Below, in pieces: positions 24,801 to 36,577 of a stretch of 64,000 nucleotides of DNA. The stretch's first letter is position 1; each line of letters opens with the position of its first letter. Below the pieces are notes generated by a model that made no database searches, was not told the origin of the DNA, and saw nothing but the letters and a program-made list of their open reading frames with translations. This DNA comes from Eudorina sp. 2006-703-Eu-15 (lineage: Eukaryota; Chlorophyta; Chlorophyceae; Chlamydomonadales; Volvocaceae): the NCBI GenBank assembly GCA_003117195.1, contig BDSI01000052.1, positions 124,001 to 188,000 of the forward strand, read 5' to 3'. The translations under genes and the position numbers were made by a program.

Positions 24801-27800
24801 TCGGCCTTCGCGCCCCTGTGCCCACCGTCCTAGACACACCGGCGACCTGCACACCGCCGACGCACGGACTGAACCCACCCCTCTGGGTTTTTCTCTTTGA
24901 CCCGCGGACCCACGGGCGTCGCGGGCTGTCGTCCCTCGCAGCTCACACTCCACAACCCGGTCCTTTTCCCCCTTGATACCCTCCTCCACCTCACCTCACC
25001 CCGCCCCACCCGACCCCGCCCAATTTCCTCGACCGCGCCCCACCCCACCCCACCCCACCCCACCCCACCCCATCCCACCCCTCCCCACCTCAACCCTCCC
25101 CGCCCCGCCCCACCCCACCCCAACTCACCCCGCCCCGCCCCCCGCCCCGGCCCAACCCCCCAGGGCAAGGAGCTGGACTACGAGGCGATCGCTCGGGAGC
25201 ACCGGCAGCTGGCTCAGGTCATCCGGGAGCACGGGGGCGGGGCGGGAGGCGGACGGCTGGTGGAGCCGCTCGACCGACTCATCATGAGGGCGCAGGTGGG
25301 GGGGGCCGGGGGGGTTGGGCTGTGCGCGCGACGCTGGGTCGGTGTATGTGTGTGTGTAGGGTGTGTGTGTGTGTGCGGGGGCTGGGGGCTTTGGGATGGA
25401 GGGGGGTTGGGGGCGGAAGGGATATCCAAGGAGTGGGGTGTTGGGGGTTGTCGGCCCCGCACCCGGGTGTGTTTAGACCAGAGACCCGCCCGACTGAGAT
25501 CAGAGACCCGCCCGACCACCACCCGCACCCGGGTGTGTCGCGGTCGGCCCCACGCGTTGGTACGGGAGGCGGCGGCGGCGGGCGGGGGGGGGGCGGCGGG
25601 GGCATCGAATGAACGAGGCCAACACGGTGACCTGGCCAACCAGCCCGACCGGCACCGCTGGGGGGGGGGTCGTGGACAGCCCCTTGTCCAGTACAGCCGT
25701 CTAGAACCCTCTACCGCCCCGCTCCTTCGCCCCGCCCTGTCCCATCTTGCCCTGTCCTACCCCGCTCCTTCGCCCTGCCCCGCCCTGCCCTGTCCTCCAG
25801 GTGCCCCAGCGCCTGGACGCCCCCCGGGCCCACAGTCTGTCCGGGGAGGGCCTCGACGAGCTATCCTCGCTGGGCTTCTCCACGGGGGGCAAGCGCCTCA
25901 CCATCAAGCTCTACCTGGCGCTGCAGGTGGGGCCGGTGCCGGGGGTGGGGTGGGGTGGGGTGGGGTGGGGGCCTGGAGAGGTGGCGGTGAGGGGTGGGTT
26001 TCGGGGAAGGGAGGGGTCGGGCAGGGGGGTCGGGGAGGGTGGGGCGGTGGGCGGCGGGGGCGGGGGCGATCCATCCATCCCCCCTTGGCTGTCTTCATCC
26101 CTAACCCCCACCCCACCCCAGCAGCTTCTCAATGTCTACCAATGTCCCACAACCTCACCCCCGCCCCCGGCGGTTTCTCTTATCAACCCCCACCCCTACC
26201 ACCCATTGTCCTCCTTCCTGGCCGCTGGATGGCCGCTCCGCCCGGGGCCGCAGGGCGCCTCGGCCGCCGAGAACCTGACGCTGTCCATCACCGCTCCGGA
26301 TCCCCTGACGCCCGTCGTGGTGAGTGCGGGTCGGCTCCACTAGGGCCCGACGGAGGAAAAGACGAGGGGGGGGGGCCGGCTCGCGCGCGCCAGCGGGTGG
26401 CTCGGCCGCCACTCGAGTCCCTCCCTCCCCAACCCCAACTCTCTTACAACGACCTCCCGCCCCCCTCGTCCTCCTGGCCTTCATCCCGCGACTCAGCATC
26501 TGCCCCTTCCTCCCCCTTCGCCCTCCCCTTCTCCGTTTGCCCCCATCTCCCCCTTCGCCCCCCCTCCCCCCTCCCCGCTCGCCCTCCTTCCCGCCGCCGC
26601 TCTCTCCATCCCCCCCTCTTCCCGTTTGAACATGTCCACCAATTTCCTGTACCCCCCCTTCCTCCCCGGCCCGGCCCCCCAGCCCGAGATCGTGGTCCCC
26701 GACGTGAGCACCAACCCCATGGAGCCCACCCTGGCGCTCATCTCCATCGGCACCGGCACCGGACTGCCCGCCGGCGCCACGGCCATGCTGGTGGCCACCT
26801 ACAACACCCCCAGTAGGTGCCGTACCGGCCGTACCCGCCGTCCAGGGGGAGATTCGCCGTACCCAAGGAAGCTGAGTAGAAGTAACGCTACTCCCAGCGT
26901 ATATGGTGTAATACTGGTTGCGTTGAACTCCCTGAGGGATCTGGAGGGTGTGGATCAGGCGGTCGCCTCCGCGTTGCCGCGTCCACACCCTATCACACCT
27001 CAAGAGATGGGCGCCCTGGCCCTTCTCGGCCTGCGTAAGCTCAACCCGCCCGCCCTCCCACCCCACCTACCCCTGCCTTCGTCCCCTACCCCGCCTACCC
27101 CTGCCTTCGCCCCCTACCCCGCCTACCCCTGCCTTCGCCCCCTACCCCGCCTACCCGTGCCTTCGCCCCCTACCCCGCCTAACCCTGCCTTCCCCCCTTC
27201 GCCCCACGCAGCCGGTGAGCCCCGCAGTCAGCGACTGGAGCTGGCGCTGCCGCTGTGCGCCTTCTGCCAGGTCATACCACCCGTCAAGAGCGCAGGTGCG
27301 GGTAGGGATGGAGAGGGGGAGGCCCGAGGGCGAAAGGTGGGGCAGTGCAGGTCGAGGGTTCATGAAAGGAGGGGGGGGTAAAATGTACTACTGCAGCTGG
27401 GACCACGGCGGGGTCGGGAGCCGCGCAGCGCCGGCGGCGCAGTAATCCGGAGTGGGAAGGGCGGGGCCGAGGGCGAGGGCCTTGGCGAGTTGAGGAACAG
27501 CCGGGCCTGAGGAACAGCCGGGGCGAGGACTGCACCGGTGCACCGCTTGCCACGTCTCTGCCGGCCGCGGCTCTTCCCCCCACCCACTCACCATCATATC
27601 ATCTCCTCACCCATAGAAGTCCCCTCTCCGCCCCACGCTTCAAGACCCACCTCCCCGCCCCCTGCGCTCCCACCCGCCCTCCCATCCTGCCCCCCCCGTA
27701 TCCGCCACTCGCCCGGGCCCCCCTCCTCCGGCCCCTGCCACCCCACCCCCCACCCCTCCTACCCCCCCCCTGCCCTCAGAGTTTAAGGTGACCCTCTCCA

Positions 27801-30800
27801 CCAACCGCGCGCCCCCGCCCCTGGGCTCCCTCTTCGAGGACGCCCTGGCCGCCGCTCCCCCCGGGGTGGCGCAGGCGCTGTCGGGCGGTGCGGCCGCCAT
27901 GGGCGCCGGCGCGGCGCTGGGTCTGGGCTCGGGCGGCGCGGGCGCGGGCAGCACCGCCACCGTCATGTCGTTCCAGTTCTACGGCGGCGCGGGCGACGTG
28001 ACCATCCTGGTGTCCAAGGCGGGGGGCCGGTACCGCATCCAGAGCGATGTGCTGGAGGCGATGTGGCTGATCGCGGGGGTAGGTACGGGGGGCGGAGGGG
28101 TGGGTGGGTGGGTGGGTGGGTGGATGGGTGGATGGGGAGGCGGGCGGGGTGACTGCGTGGCTGGGCGGTGGGGTCTGCGAGCGTCCCGGTGTGACGGGGT
28201 CCGTTTCTGGATGTGGGTTTTTTCGTTCCAACCCCCGCCCCCCCTCTCCCGCCCCCACCGTGTGAGCAGCCCGCACCGCGTTTTCGCTGCGCCACACCGA
28301 TGCTGCTGCTGTTGCCCGCCTGCGTGCATGCGGCGTGTCTGGGCGGCTTCCATCCCAACCCCCCCCCCCCCGCCCTGTTCCTCAATCCATACCCCCCCCG
28401 CCCCTCCCCCCTCCTCCCACACACACATGCCGGCCACAGGAGCTGAGCATCCGGCTGGCCAGGTACTTCGCGGAGGCGGAGGCGGGGCTGCCGACGCCGC
28501 CGGAGGGGCCGTTCGCGGTGTCGTACGAGGACGCCCTGCCGCTGGAGGACTTCTTCGAGGTGAGTCGCCGGGCCTGCATCCACACCTCCCCTCCCGGCGC
28601 CGGCCCCGGCCCCCAGCCTCACGCGCGCCCGAGGGGGGGTGTAGTCACTTTTGGAGGAGTCATTTGTGGAGCAGTCACATTTGGAGGGGTTACCTGGTGC
28701 ATCTGGCTGGTGCAAGGTTATTACCATCCCCCCTCCTTTTGCTCTGGCAGCAGCGCAGTTTGAATACGTCTACCAATTTGTTATACCCCCCCCCTTCCCC
28801 AACACCCCGCGAACTGCGTTTTGTGGGCAGGGGCAATCGTGTTGTTTTTGTCGCTGCTCTCTTGTTGTTGTTCTTTTGTTGCCTTGCCCACCGATGTTAC
28901 ACACGCCCCCTCCCACACACCCCTCCCTCCCCCCTCGGGCCCCCCCCCAGGTGGCCGAGCAGCACTTCGCTGTACGGCAGCGGGTGGCGCAGCTGCGCAC
29001 CCAGCTGGAGGACCGCGCGGTGCAGTTCAGGAACATCGAGAAGCGCCTGCTCATGAGGTTCAAGGTGCGGGGCGGCTCCGAGATCGATGACAACCCCCCC
29101 CCGTCCCCGCCCCCCGCCCCCGCCCCCCTTTGTCAACAAAGACAGCGACAGCGAATCCGCGACGCGTCACCGAACGGAGCAGTAGATGCCGTCCGGGCGA
29201 CAGGGAGACAGATATCCCCCTTCACCCCCCGGCCCCCCCCCTCGCCTTTCCGCGGCCCCCAGCACGGCCCCCCGCGTGTGTGTCCGTCGGTCGGGGATCG
29301 GGTCGGGTCTCTAGGGGGGAGGGGACTGCGGATGTGGGTGCGACTCGGAGCCATGTCTGGTCGGCGCTCCCAAGTCCCAAACCCCATGGGCCGCGCCCCA
29401 CCCCAACTCCTCCCTCCCCGCCTCCCTCCCCGCCTCCCTGGGCCCTGCCTCCCTCCCCGCCGCGCGCCAACGCCCCCCTCAACCCCTCTCTGCCTCCCTC
29501 CCCGCCGCGCCCCCCCAACTCCGCCCGCTGCAGGACAAGAACCCCGCGCCTCTGAACCAGCTGGACCTGTTGATGAACGAGACGTACGACTCACTGATGG
29601 AGCTGGGGGCGGCCATGGAGGCGGCGCAGACGGAGATGGCCGCCAAGGCGCGGCGGCTGTCGGGATGCGTGCAGCTGCTGCTGCTGCTCATACGCTGGCG
29701 GTTCGCGCTCAACGACGCCGAGTTCAGTGTGCTGAGGGCCTGCATCTCGCCGGAGGTGTGGCCCATTTGGGAGGGGGCCCGCCACGAAAGAGGGGGCCAG
29801 CCACGAAGAACGAAGGGGGGGCCACGAAAAGGGGGCACGAAAAGGGGGGCCGGCCACGAAGGGGGGCCGGCCACGAAAGGGGGGGACGAACCCAGGCGGA
29901 CGCGCTGGGGTTCGTTCGTTGCCACGAGGGGAGGGGGAGGGTTGAAAGGGAAACCACCGTAAGCCCAGAAACGAACCCGGGCACACCCGGGGGCCGCGGG
30001 GAGGGGGTGGGGTTGTCGATACAGGGGGTTCAGGGTAGGGCTGGCGGTTGTGTGGGAGCGCTCAGGTCCGGTGCGGGAGGAGGGTGGGTACGGCACATGC
30101 ACGTACCGGTGGGCACCTCGCCCACCGGGTGTCCTGCTGAACCCCGCCTAGCGCCCACCTGAGCCCCCCGGTTCCTTTGGAGGGCTCCCGGGCACCTCCC
30201 CCTCCCTCCTCCCTCCCCCCCCCTCCCCCCCCCTCCTCCCCCCCTCCCCCCTCCCCCCTCCCTCCCTCCTCCCTCCCTCCCTCCCTCCCTCCCTCCCGGT
30301 CCCCCTCCGGTCTACCAATTTCCTATACCCTCCCCCCCGCCCTCCCCGGTTTGGTTGTTTCTGTTCACCTCCCTCCCCTCGCTGTGCAGGTGATTGACGG
30401 CAGCGAGATCGGGTGGGAGGAGACGACGGAGGCGGCCATGACGCACCTGCTGCGGACCAGCCTCGCCAAGAGCGCCAAGGAGCAGGCGGTGCAGGTGGGG
30501 GGAGGGAGCGGGGAGGGGGAGGGGGAGCGGGGAGGGGAGCGGGGCAGGGGCAGGGGAGGGGGAGGGGGAGCGGGGAGGGGCAGGGGAGGGGGGAGCGGGG
30601 ACGGGGCAGGGGGAGGGGGGAGTGGGAGCGGGGACGGAGCGGGCCAGGAGGGGAGGAGGGGTAAAATGGAAAGAGGAAAGAAACCCAGAAACGAGGTGAG
30701 GGGGATGTTCTGGTGGCATGTGGTGCCTGACACGGGGGGGGCGGCGGGTGGGGGGGAGGAGCCCCCGGCTGACATCCTGGGACGTCTGGGAGGCCGCTGG

Positions 30801-32120
30801 GAGGCTGCTGGCAGCCGGGGAGGGAGGGGGCAGGGAGGGGCGGGTGGGATGCGGCGGGAGCGACAACGGGGGGCAGGTGGCGGGTGGCGGTGCCGGGGGG
30901 GGGGATGGGTTGCCACCAACGACCTACATCGCCAGATGTGTGCACCACACCTGCAGACCCTGCTGTCCCCCTGCCCTCCCCTCCCCACCGCGCGCCCCAT
31001 CCCGCGCCCCACCCAAGTACCCCTTGCGCAGCAGAGGTTATGGGCGCCCACGGCGTGCCCACTTCCTGGCGTGCACCGCCACATGAAATGCGCATTCAAA
31101 CACCCCATATGATTTCCATCTCCAGGGGGGCATGGACCCCACTAATTGGTTCTTTCCTCCTGCCTGTTCCCGCAACCCGTCGCGCCCCACCCCACCCCGC
31201 TCCCCACCCCACCATCAACAGTCCGCGAGTCGGGAGTACTTCATTTGCCGATCCCCCATCCCTCCCCACCCACCGCCCCGCCCCGCCCCACCCCACCCCG
31301 CCCCGCCCCGCCCCTCCAGGTGACCCCTCTCGCCCCCGCCAAGGACACCCAGCGCCTCCGCAAGCACGTGTCACTGGTTCTGGAGCGCATGGCCCGGGGC
31401 ATGCGGCTGCTTGCCCCCGGTGAGGTCGTGGGCACCGGTCAGCAGGCGCTGGGGGGCACCCGCCCGCTGTACCGCGATTACTCCCTCGCGGATGTGCCGC
31501 ATGCCGTACCTGTGGCGCCGACGATGCCCGGCCGTACCGTCGTGGCGGAGGACGACGGCGCCGGGGCGGTTGACGGCGCCGCCGCGGCTGGCGTCGCCGC
31601 TGCTGCGGCGGCGATGGCGGCGCTGCCGCTGAGCCCCGATGGTTTCGGGGCGATGGCCCCGGGCAACGGCCACGACGACGGGATTCTGGCGGGTGGCGGT
31701 TTGAGCGGTGTCGTACCGGTTCCGCGGGACGGTTATGCGATGCCGGACGGGGGTGAGGCGGCGCAGTCGTACATAGCGCCGGAACCCGGGTTCGATGGCG
31801 CGGGGTACATGCCGCAGGAAGGTGGGTCGTACATGCCACAAGAGGGTGGGTCGTACATGCCGCAGGAGGGTGGGTCGTACATGCCGCAGGAAGGTAGGTC
31901 GTACATGCCGCAGGAAGGTGGCGGTTACATGGCGCAGGACGGCGTGTCGTACATGCCGCAAGAGGGTGGGTCGTACATGGCGCGGGACGGCATGTCGTAC
32001 ATGCCGCAGGAAGGCGTTGGTTACATGGCGCAGGATGGCGGCGGCTACATGGCGCAGCAAGGGGGCGGCGGCTACATGGCGTCGCCGGACGGGCGCTCGC
32101 CGTACAACGGGGCCGTGTGA
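18822..32120 (+). CDS. BBS9: BBSome subunit BBS9 (PTHB1 family), complete 19-exon gene
   Basis: BBS9 is a core subunit of the BBSome, the coat that moves membrane proteins in and out of cilia with intraflagellar transport. Exons: 18822-18933, 19707-19848, 20660-20823, 21685-21900, 22523-22605, 22957-23029, 23636-23785, 24104-24318, 25164-25295, 25801-25926, 26254-26319, 26683-26812, 27212-27295, 27780-28078, 28440-28559, 28951-29064, 29534-29755, 30390-30494, 31320-32120. All junction phases match and the total is 1117 codons plus stop. The start exon MSLFKARDWWQ...EEFDMYCL matches the conserved PTHB1 N terminus. The propeller (about 1-385) holds SFAGFLRVYLP, LQLAVLHPRKLSVY, TAANMTYGPFNG, ICVQSYDGQLYFFE and FLVPGPIAYVD. 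GAE-like and platform segments follow, with YRIQSDVLEAMWLIAG near 650. A helical part has EDRAVQFRNIEKRLLMRFK, LNQLDLLMNETYD and EIGWEETTEAAMTHLLRTSL. The tail (about 852-1117) is an algal extension ending in tandem repeats. Introns are pyrimidine-rich low-complexity DNA with dispersed repeats. The exon at 22523-22605 has little conserved sequence and is the least certain. Confidence 0.93.
21301..21350 (+). repeat. Dispersed ~55-bp intronic repeat, BBS9 intron copy
   Basis: CAGCAGCAGCCGCGCAG, then GAAATGTCTACCAATTTCC and TGTACCCC. It is the same word series as the RecQ intron copy at 1297, here in the intron preceding the BBS9 exon at 21685. Confidence 0.6.
23332..23410 (+). repeat. 21-bp minisatellite in BBS9 intron
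   Basis: About four near-identical copies of a pyrimidine-rich unit containing CCACCGTCTGTCCGTCCCCT. The array lies within the intron between the BBS9 exons ending 23029 and starting 23636. Confidence 0.8.
23524..23580 (+). repeat. Dispersed ~55-bp intronic repeat, BBS9 intron copy
   Basis: TGCTGGCTCTGGCAGCAGCG, then CAATACGAATGTGG and CTTACCAATTTCATGTAA. It lies 56 bp before the acceptor of the BBS9 exon starting at 23636. Confidence 0.6.
27061..27190 (+). repeat. ~27-bp minisatellite in BBS9 intron
   Basis: Tandem CCTGCCTTCGCCCCCTACC / CCGCCTACCC units, four to five copies. The array ends just before the acceptor of the exon starting at 27212. Confidence 0.75.
28737..28790 (+). repeat. 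Dispersed ~55-bp intronic repeat, BBS9 intron copy
   Basis: TTTGCTCTGGCAGCAGCGCA, then GTTTGAATACGTCTACC and AATTTGTTATACC. It is close to the RecQ intron copy at 1297 and lies between the BBS9 exons ending 28559 and starting 28951. Confidence 0.65.
31803..32085 (+). repeat. 24-bp coding repeat array in the BBS9 C-terminal tail
   Basis: About eleven in-frame copies of a unit coding YMPQEGGS or near variants (YMAQDGVS, YMARDGMS, YMAQQGGG), at residues about 1012-1107 of BBS9. The frame stays open through every copy. Third-position differences between units show the array is not a very recent expansion. Confidence 0.9.
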
Positions 32121-32790
32121 GCGACTCGCAATGGGGACCTCTCGGTGGGGTGGCGCGGGGGGGGGGCGCGGTGCACTTTGGGTGGGGGACGAGGGTGACG
32201 ACGGCGGTGAGACACCACGGCACTGCGATGGACAGGGACGGGGTCAAGGGAGGAGGGGCAGTGGCGGGATCCCAGCCTGCGGCGACGCGTGCGCTGGGGT
32301 CGGGTACGGTGCAGAGCTGGGGCAGTGCACAGGATCGACTTGGCTGGGATGATGATGATGGTGATGATGATGATGGTGATGACATCGAGGGCTGCAGCGC
32401 GGCGTGGAAAGAAGCTGATGGGTCTAACGGGAGCTATTGTGGGTCGGCTGTCGGGTGGGTGGGCGGGCGGGTTGGGTGTGTACCGCTGTCGGGACTGCAG
32501 AGCCGCTGGCGTCGCTCGCGAGCGTAGCGACATGTGGGCCCCGGCAGGTCTGTTTACCACCCACATACGGATGTGCAGTTCCACGTTGAGGAGGCAGGGT
32601 CTAGTGGTGGGGTTGCGTTCCGCGGGGGTTGGTTTTCCATAGCTGATTTCCGTGCGCGGAAGACATGGCGGGCCGACACAGCAACCAGGATGAACCGCGA
32701 TAATATTGCATAGCACACGTTTCGCATTCTGCACGTAGTTAGTTTTCCAGTAACGCCATCATTTATGAGGTTATGCGCATGGACGCTCAG

Positions 32791-32795
32791 TGTAA
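32791..32795 (+). terminator. Candidate TGTAA poly(A) signal for BBS9
   Basis: TGTAA is the usual polyadenylation signal of volvocine algae. This is the first + strand copy after the BBS9 stop codon and would give a 3' UTR of about 680 nt, within the common range. No transcript evidence is available. Confidence 0.45.
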
Positions 32796-33398
32796 TTGCA
32801 GTCTACGCCTGACATTTCGTTCCGCAGGAGGCTCGCCTTCCTCGATGTACTGCATTTCACGTGTAGATGTCACAAATCCATTGGAGGGATGACCAGCCTA
32901 CATTTGCACCGAAAGCAGAACGTTGCTCATGTACTGTCGTGACCGCGTACAATTCTACTCCGAATGGCTTACTAACTTTCGTTGGACACTCAGTCCCTAT
33001 AACTTTGTCTAGGGTAAGAATGCGCGGCGGATTGGTCTAAGCGCTTGAAGAGGAAGACCAGAGCAGAGGAGTCTGCTCTGAGGAAGACTGACAAATGGCA
33101 GTACGGAGTAACTGTTACTATCCGTGAACTGTGACATCGTTTCGTAAGTACGCGCCATACTCTGACGACTTCTACTCCAGCCGCAGTAGTTGTGCTGTGT
33201 CTGGATTCCTTCGATTGGGTCGACACGCCTTCTTGACCACAATTGCGGTCTTTGCGTCGTTTATTTTGACTAGAAAACACGCTAAAATGGAGTTTATGAA
33301 GCGATTGTTTTCGCATGGCTCAACCACCTCGGGGAACGCACCGGAAGATGTCAGCAAGCCACTGGGCACCTGCGTGGGTGACTCAACTTCATGTCCAG

Positions 33399-35629
33399 AG
33401 GGAGGACGACTACATGCAAAAATTAATGTGGGTTATAGCTGAGCCCCGCCAAGAAGACCATTACGAAACGCAATACAAGACTCTCTGTACTCGTAGGGGC
33501 GGTATGTAACGGTACTACGGTTCGATGGGAAACTGTCCTGCATAGACAGCATTTGTTTTCATGCTGGTGGTCCACTGGTGAGTTTTGCGTCAAGTTGGGC
33601 AACTGGGCACGCCATACGGTTGGTGTCGAATTAAAATGCCTGTGTCGCAGGGCATCGGCGATATCGAGGACGTTAACGGACACAAATGCCTTGTATGCCC
33701 GTGGCACTTTTACAAGGTAGGCACTTTCGGCCCGCAACCGTTCCATCTATCAACCGCCTGGACCAACCGACACCGAACGACTTGGCGCGGCCGCGCGCAG
33801 TAATTCACATGGACAATGCTCTCCGCGGGGCCGACTCGAAAAGCGCGGCACTGTGAACCTCAGGAAGTGCGGGGGGCCAGCTTGACGATTGGGCAGGTCG
33901 TGCCAAGCGTGTCCCGTCAGGCCGTGTGCCCTACGAACGCCTCCCTACCGCGCACCCACCTTCCTTCCCGCCTTCCATCTTCCACCTTCCTTGCTTGATT
34001 AGATCGACATCAAGACCGGTGACAAGTACTACCAGGGATTGGAATTCAAGGACGGCAAGATGCTGGGCGGCGAGTGGAAGAGGTGTGCAGGGCCTACCAT
34101 GCCCTATGGCACACCACCCATCCGCCGCTGCCTCCGTCCGGGGCCCCCCGCTTCCACCGCTCTGAGCGGACGACACCACAGAGCTAGCTGGCACGAAAGC
34201 TGTCGCAGAGGACGGCAGCTGGGGTGTGCCAAACGTCGAGATGGCAGTTCTCACAGCGATCCACATCCACACACGCGTGCACACCGCAGCGCCCCCGCCA
34301 TCCGCATTACCGACACACTCAACTTGGCGTTTGCCCCAGGCGGCACACTTACCCCCATGCCAGAACACTTACCTTCAGGCCAGCACACTTACCCCCAGGC
34401 CAGCACAGCTGAAAGCGGCCCTGCGCTTGCCCTCGCAGCAACGGCGTGCGGCAACGAGTGCATCCGGTGATTGAGGCGGACGGCAAAATGTGAGTGTGGG
34501 GTCAATGAGGTCAATGAGGTCAGGTGGCAGGGACCAGGGCCCCGTGGCTGCATGAGGCGCCATGGTGCCGCAGCGCCAGGAGTGGGTGGCATGCAGTGGC
34601 AGTGGCAGTGGCAGTGGCAGCTGCGAGCTGCCTGCTCGGATGTGGGTGCCAGCGGGGGCCCCCCGTGGCGTGACGTGACGTGACGTGTGGGCTTCCCAGT
34701 GTGGCGGACCTCAGCCACCCCTGACCAAGTCCCGGTCCTGGTCAAGTTCGGGAGCCGCACACGCAATCCCAGTCCCCGGCGCCGACTGCTTGTGCGTGAT
34801 TTTGCTCCATGGTTGGCCCCTTCCGCTCTCCGTTGTCTGACGCACGTGTCGGGCCCACCCGTTGGCCCCCTGCGGCTGACCCGATTGCGCGTTCCCGCCG
34901 CCCTGGAGCGTTCAGTTTGGCAGTCAGCCAGTCTTCCCCCGGCACCCCCCTGTTTCGTGCCGTGCATAGCTACGTGACGCTCTCCACAGCGCCGGAGGCG
35001 GACGAGGCTGCCAAGTTGGCGGAGCTGCCGGGGTGCATGGGCCCCGACGGGGCTTGCAGCTCCCGCAGCCGGGTGGAGTCGGACGGCTACGCATTCGACG
35101 CCCTTTGCGGCGACCGCGTGCTGAACTCGCCGCCCTCCGCCAACAAGACCAAGGTGCACGCCGTGGGCGCGGACGGCCGCAAGCCGTCGGGTGCGTGCGT
35201 CAGTTTGGAGGGATGGAGGCAAGGGAAGGGGAGGGGGCGGGCGGGGGACGAGCGGTTTCGCTGTCGTGATTGACATCATCTGGGGGACTCGGTGGGCGGA
35301 GGGGCAGCAATGCGGTGAGGCGGCAGCGTCCGGGTCATTTGTGCCAGGGATAAGTCGGGTTTGGTGGTGGTGGTGGTGGTGGCGATGCCGCCATGTAGGG
35401 AACAGACCCGAACTATCACAGCGTGTTTCTGTTATCGGCGGCGAAGAAAATCCGGTGGCGGCGGCGGCGGCCGTGGTGGAGAGATAATGAGCAGGACCCC
35501 GGGGATGCACCTTTCTCTTTGCTCGTTTCGTTATGCGACCCTGGACCAGCACCTGAGATGTACGGCCCCTCCCTCCTGGGTCGGCACCCACTCGCAGGTC
35601 AAGTGCTGAAGGTGCAGTACAAGAGCTAA
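33399..35629 (+). CDS. Rieske [2Fe-2S] domain protein, RFESD-like; 5' end unresolved
   Basis: Proposed exons: 33399-33427 (tentative), 33651-33716, 34003-34082, 34970-35190, 35550-35629 (TAA), with matching phases after the first. The second Rieske cluster motif is clear: GDIEDVNGHKCLVCPWHFYK then IDIKTGDKYYQGLEF. This is the C-x-x-H ligand pair and following Thr-Gly turn of soluble Rieske ferredoxin-like proteins (RFESD type). Later exons give a variable loop, then NKTKVHAVGADG and a final strand GQVLKVQYKS, matching the end of such domains. The exon before the CPWH motif reads CPEGGRLHAKIN, where a C-x-H-x-G-G ligand motif is expected. Either a phase-1 intron splits that motif (acceptor TCCAG at 33398) and the upstream exon is elsewhere, or the first His ligand is lost. 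Redox role is inferred; partners are unknown. The N terminus was not found. Confidence 0.6.
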
Positions 35630-35970
35630 AGGCGACAGGGCGCGTCTGTAAACGCAAGTGAACAAGAGGACAGGGTGGGCGGGAAGGTAATCCCCCTGAC
35701 TGGGTCGGGGCTGACGGCTGGAGGCCGCTAGGCAAATTCTTGCTGCCAAGGAGTGAGGTCAGGGTCACTCAGGGGCACTCAGACAACTTGCGGGCGGGAC
35801 GCTGACAGGTCAGGACACGGCCATGGAGGCTTGCAGTTCAACCCCACAGTTCAACACCTCGTTGCTGACCTGACAGATGGCGCGGGCTGCCCCCTGCGCC
35901 CGCCTCCATACATGGGTCGTGCATCATGAGTCGCGCCTTCCCCTGACCGGACTCTGGGACGCGGGAGCAA

Positions 35971-35975
35971 TGTAA
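35971..35975 (+). terminator. Candidate TGTAA poly(A) signal for the Rieske-like gene
   Basis: TGTAA about 340 bp after the stop codon at 35629, followed by AT-rich DNA. Another TGTAA at 35647 is probably too close to the stop codon. Confidence 0.4.
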
Positions 35976-36512
35976 TTAATCTGGGTCAGTTGGCTGAGGT
36001 TGCGGCTGTTGAAGCCGCGGGTACGTGATTGACGACGACGGCGGGAACGTGCTTGCCTTCGGTTGCCACCCACGCGTGCTCATATGACAAGTTTATCCAT
36101 TGCTTCGGCTCTTGGTTGGGGGTTAGGTAGGAATGGGTCGGTTAGTTTATGGAGCTTTCACAAGACGTGACGGACCCTGAATTGTGACGACGTGCAAGCA
36201 GAGGAATCGGTGTATGTCACAGCGGGGCTGGTCCTCAAGTAACCCCCCAAAATGTATGACGGCCGCACCCCTGAAATGACGATACCGTACGACGATGAGC
36301 CGGCGGGTGTGTGGGGGTGGGGCGCGCTCTTCAGCTGCGGTGGGGGCTTTTGCTGACTAAGCCTGTACGTACTGGCGCACGTGACGAGATTGACATGGCG
36401 ATGACGCGGCGCGTGTAATTTCCGGTGTCCTGAGACTTGGGAGCCCGCCGAAGCACGACACGGTGACGACCTGCTGTGTGTTAAAGATAACTGAGCCGCG
36501 AGAACACACCTG

Positions 36513-36513
<1 letters not shown>

Positions 36514-36575
<62 letters not shown>
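36514..36575. repeat. (GT)n dinucleotide microsatellite
   Basis: About thirty uninterrupted TG units, immediately 3' of a dispersed AAAGATAACTGAGCCGCGAG repeat copy. The 1980-2000 region also pairs a short GT run with the inverted form of that repeat. Confidence 0.9.

Positions 36576-36577
<2 letters not shown>

Noticed and set aside
34389..35768. 459-codon minus-strand ORF over the Rieske-like exons
   Set aside because: No conserved motifs; the plus strand gives phase-consistent exons with a clear CPWH Rieske motif.
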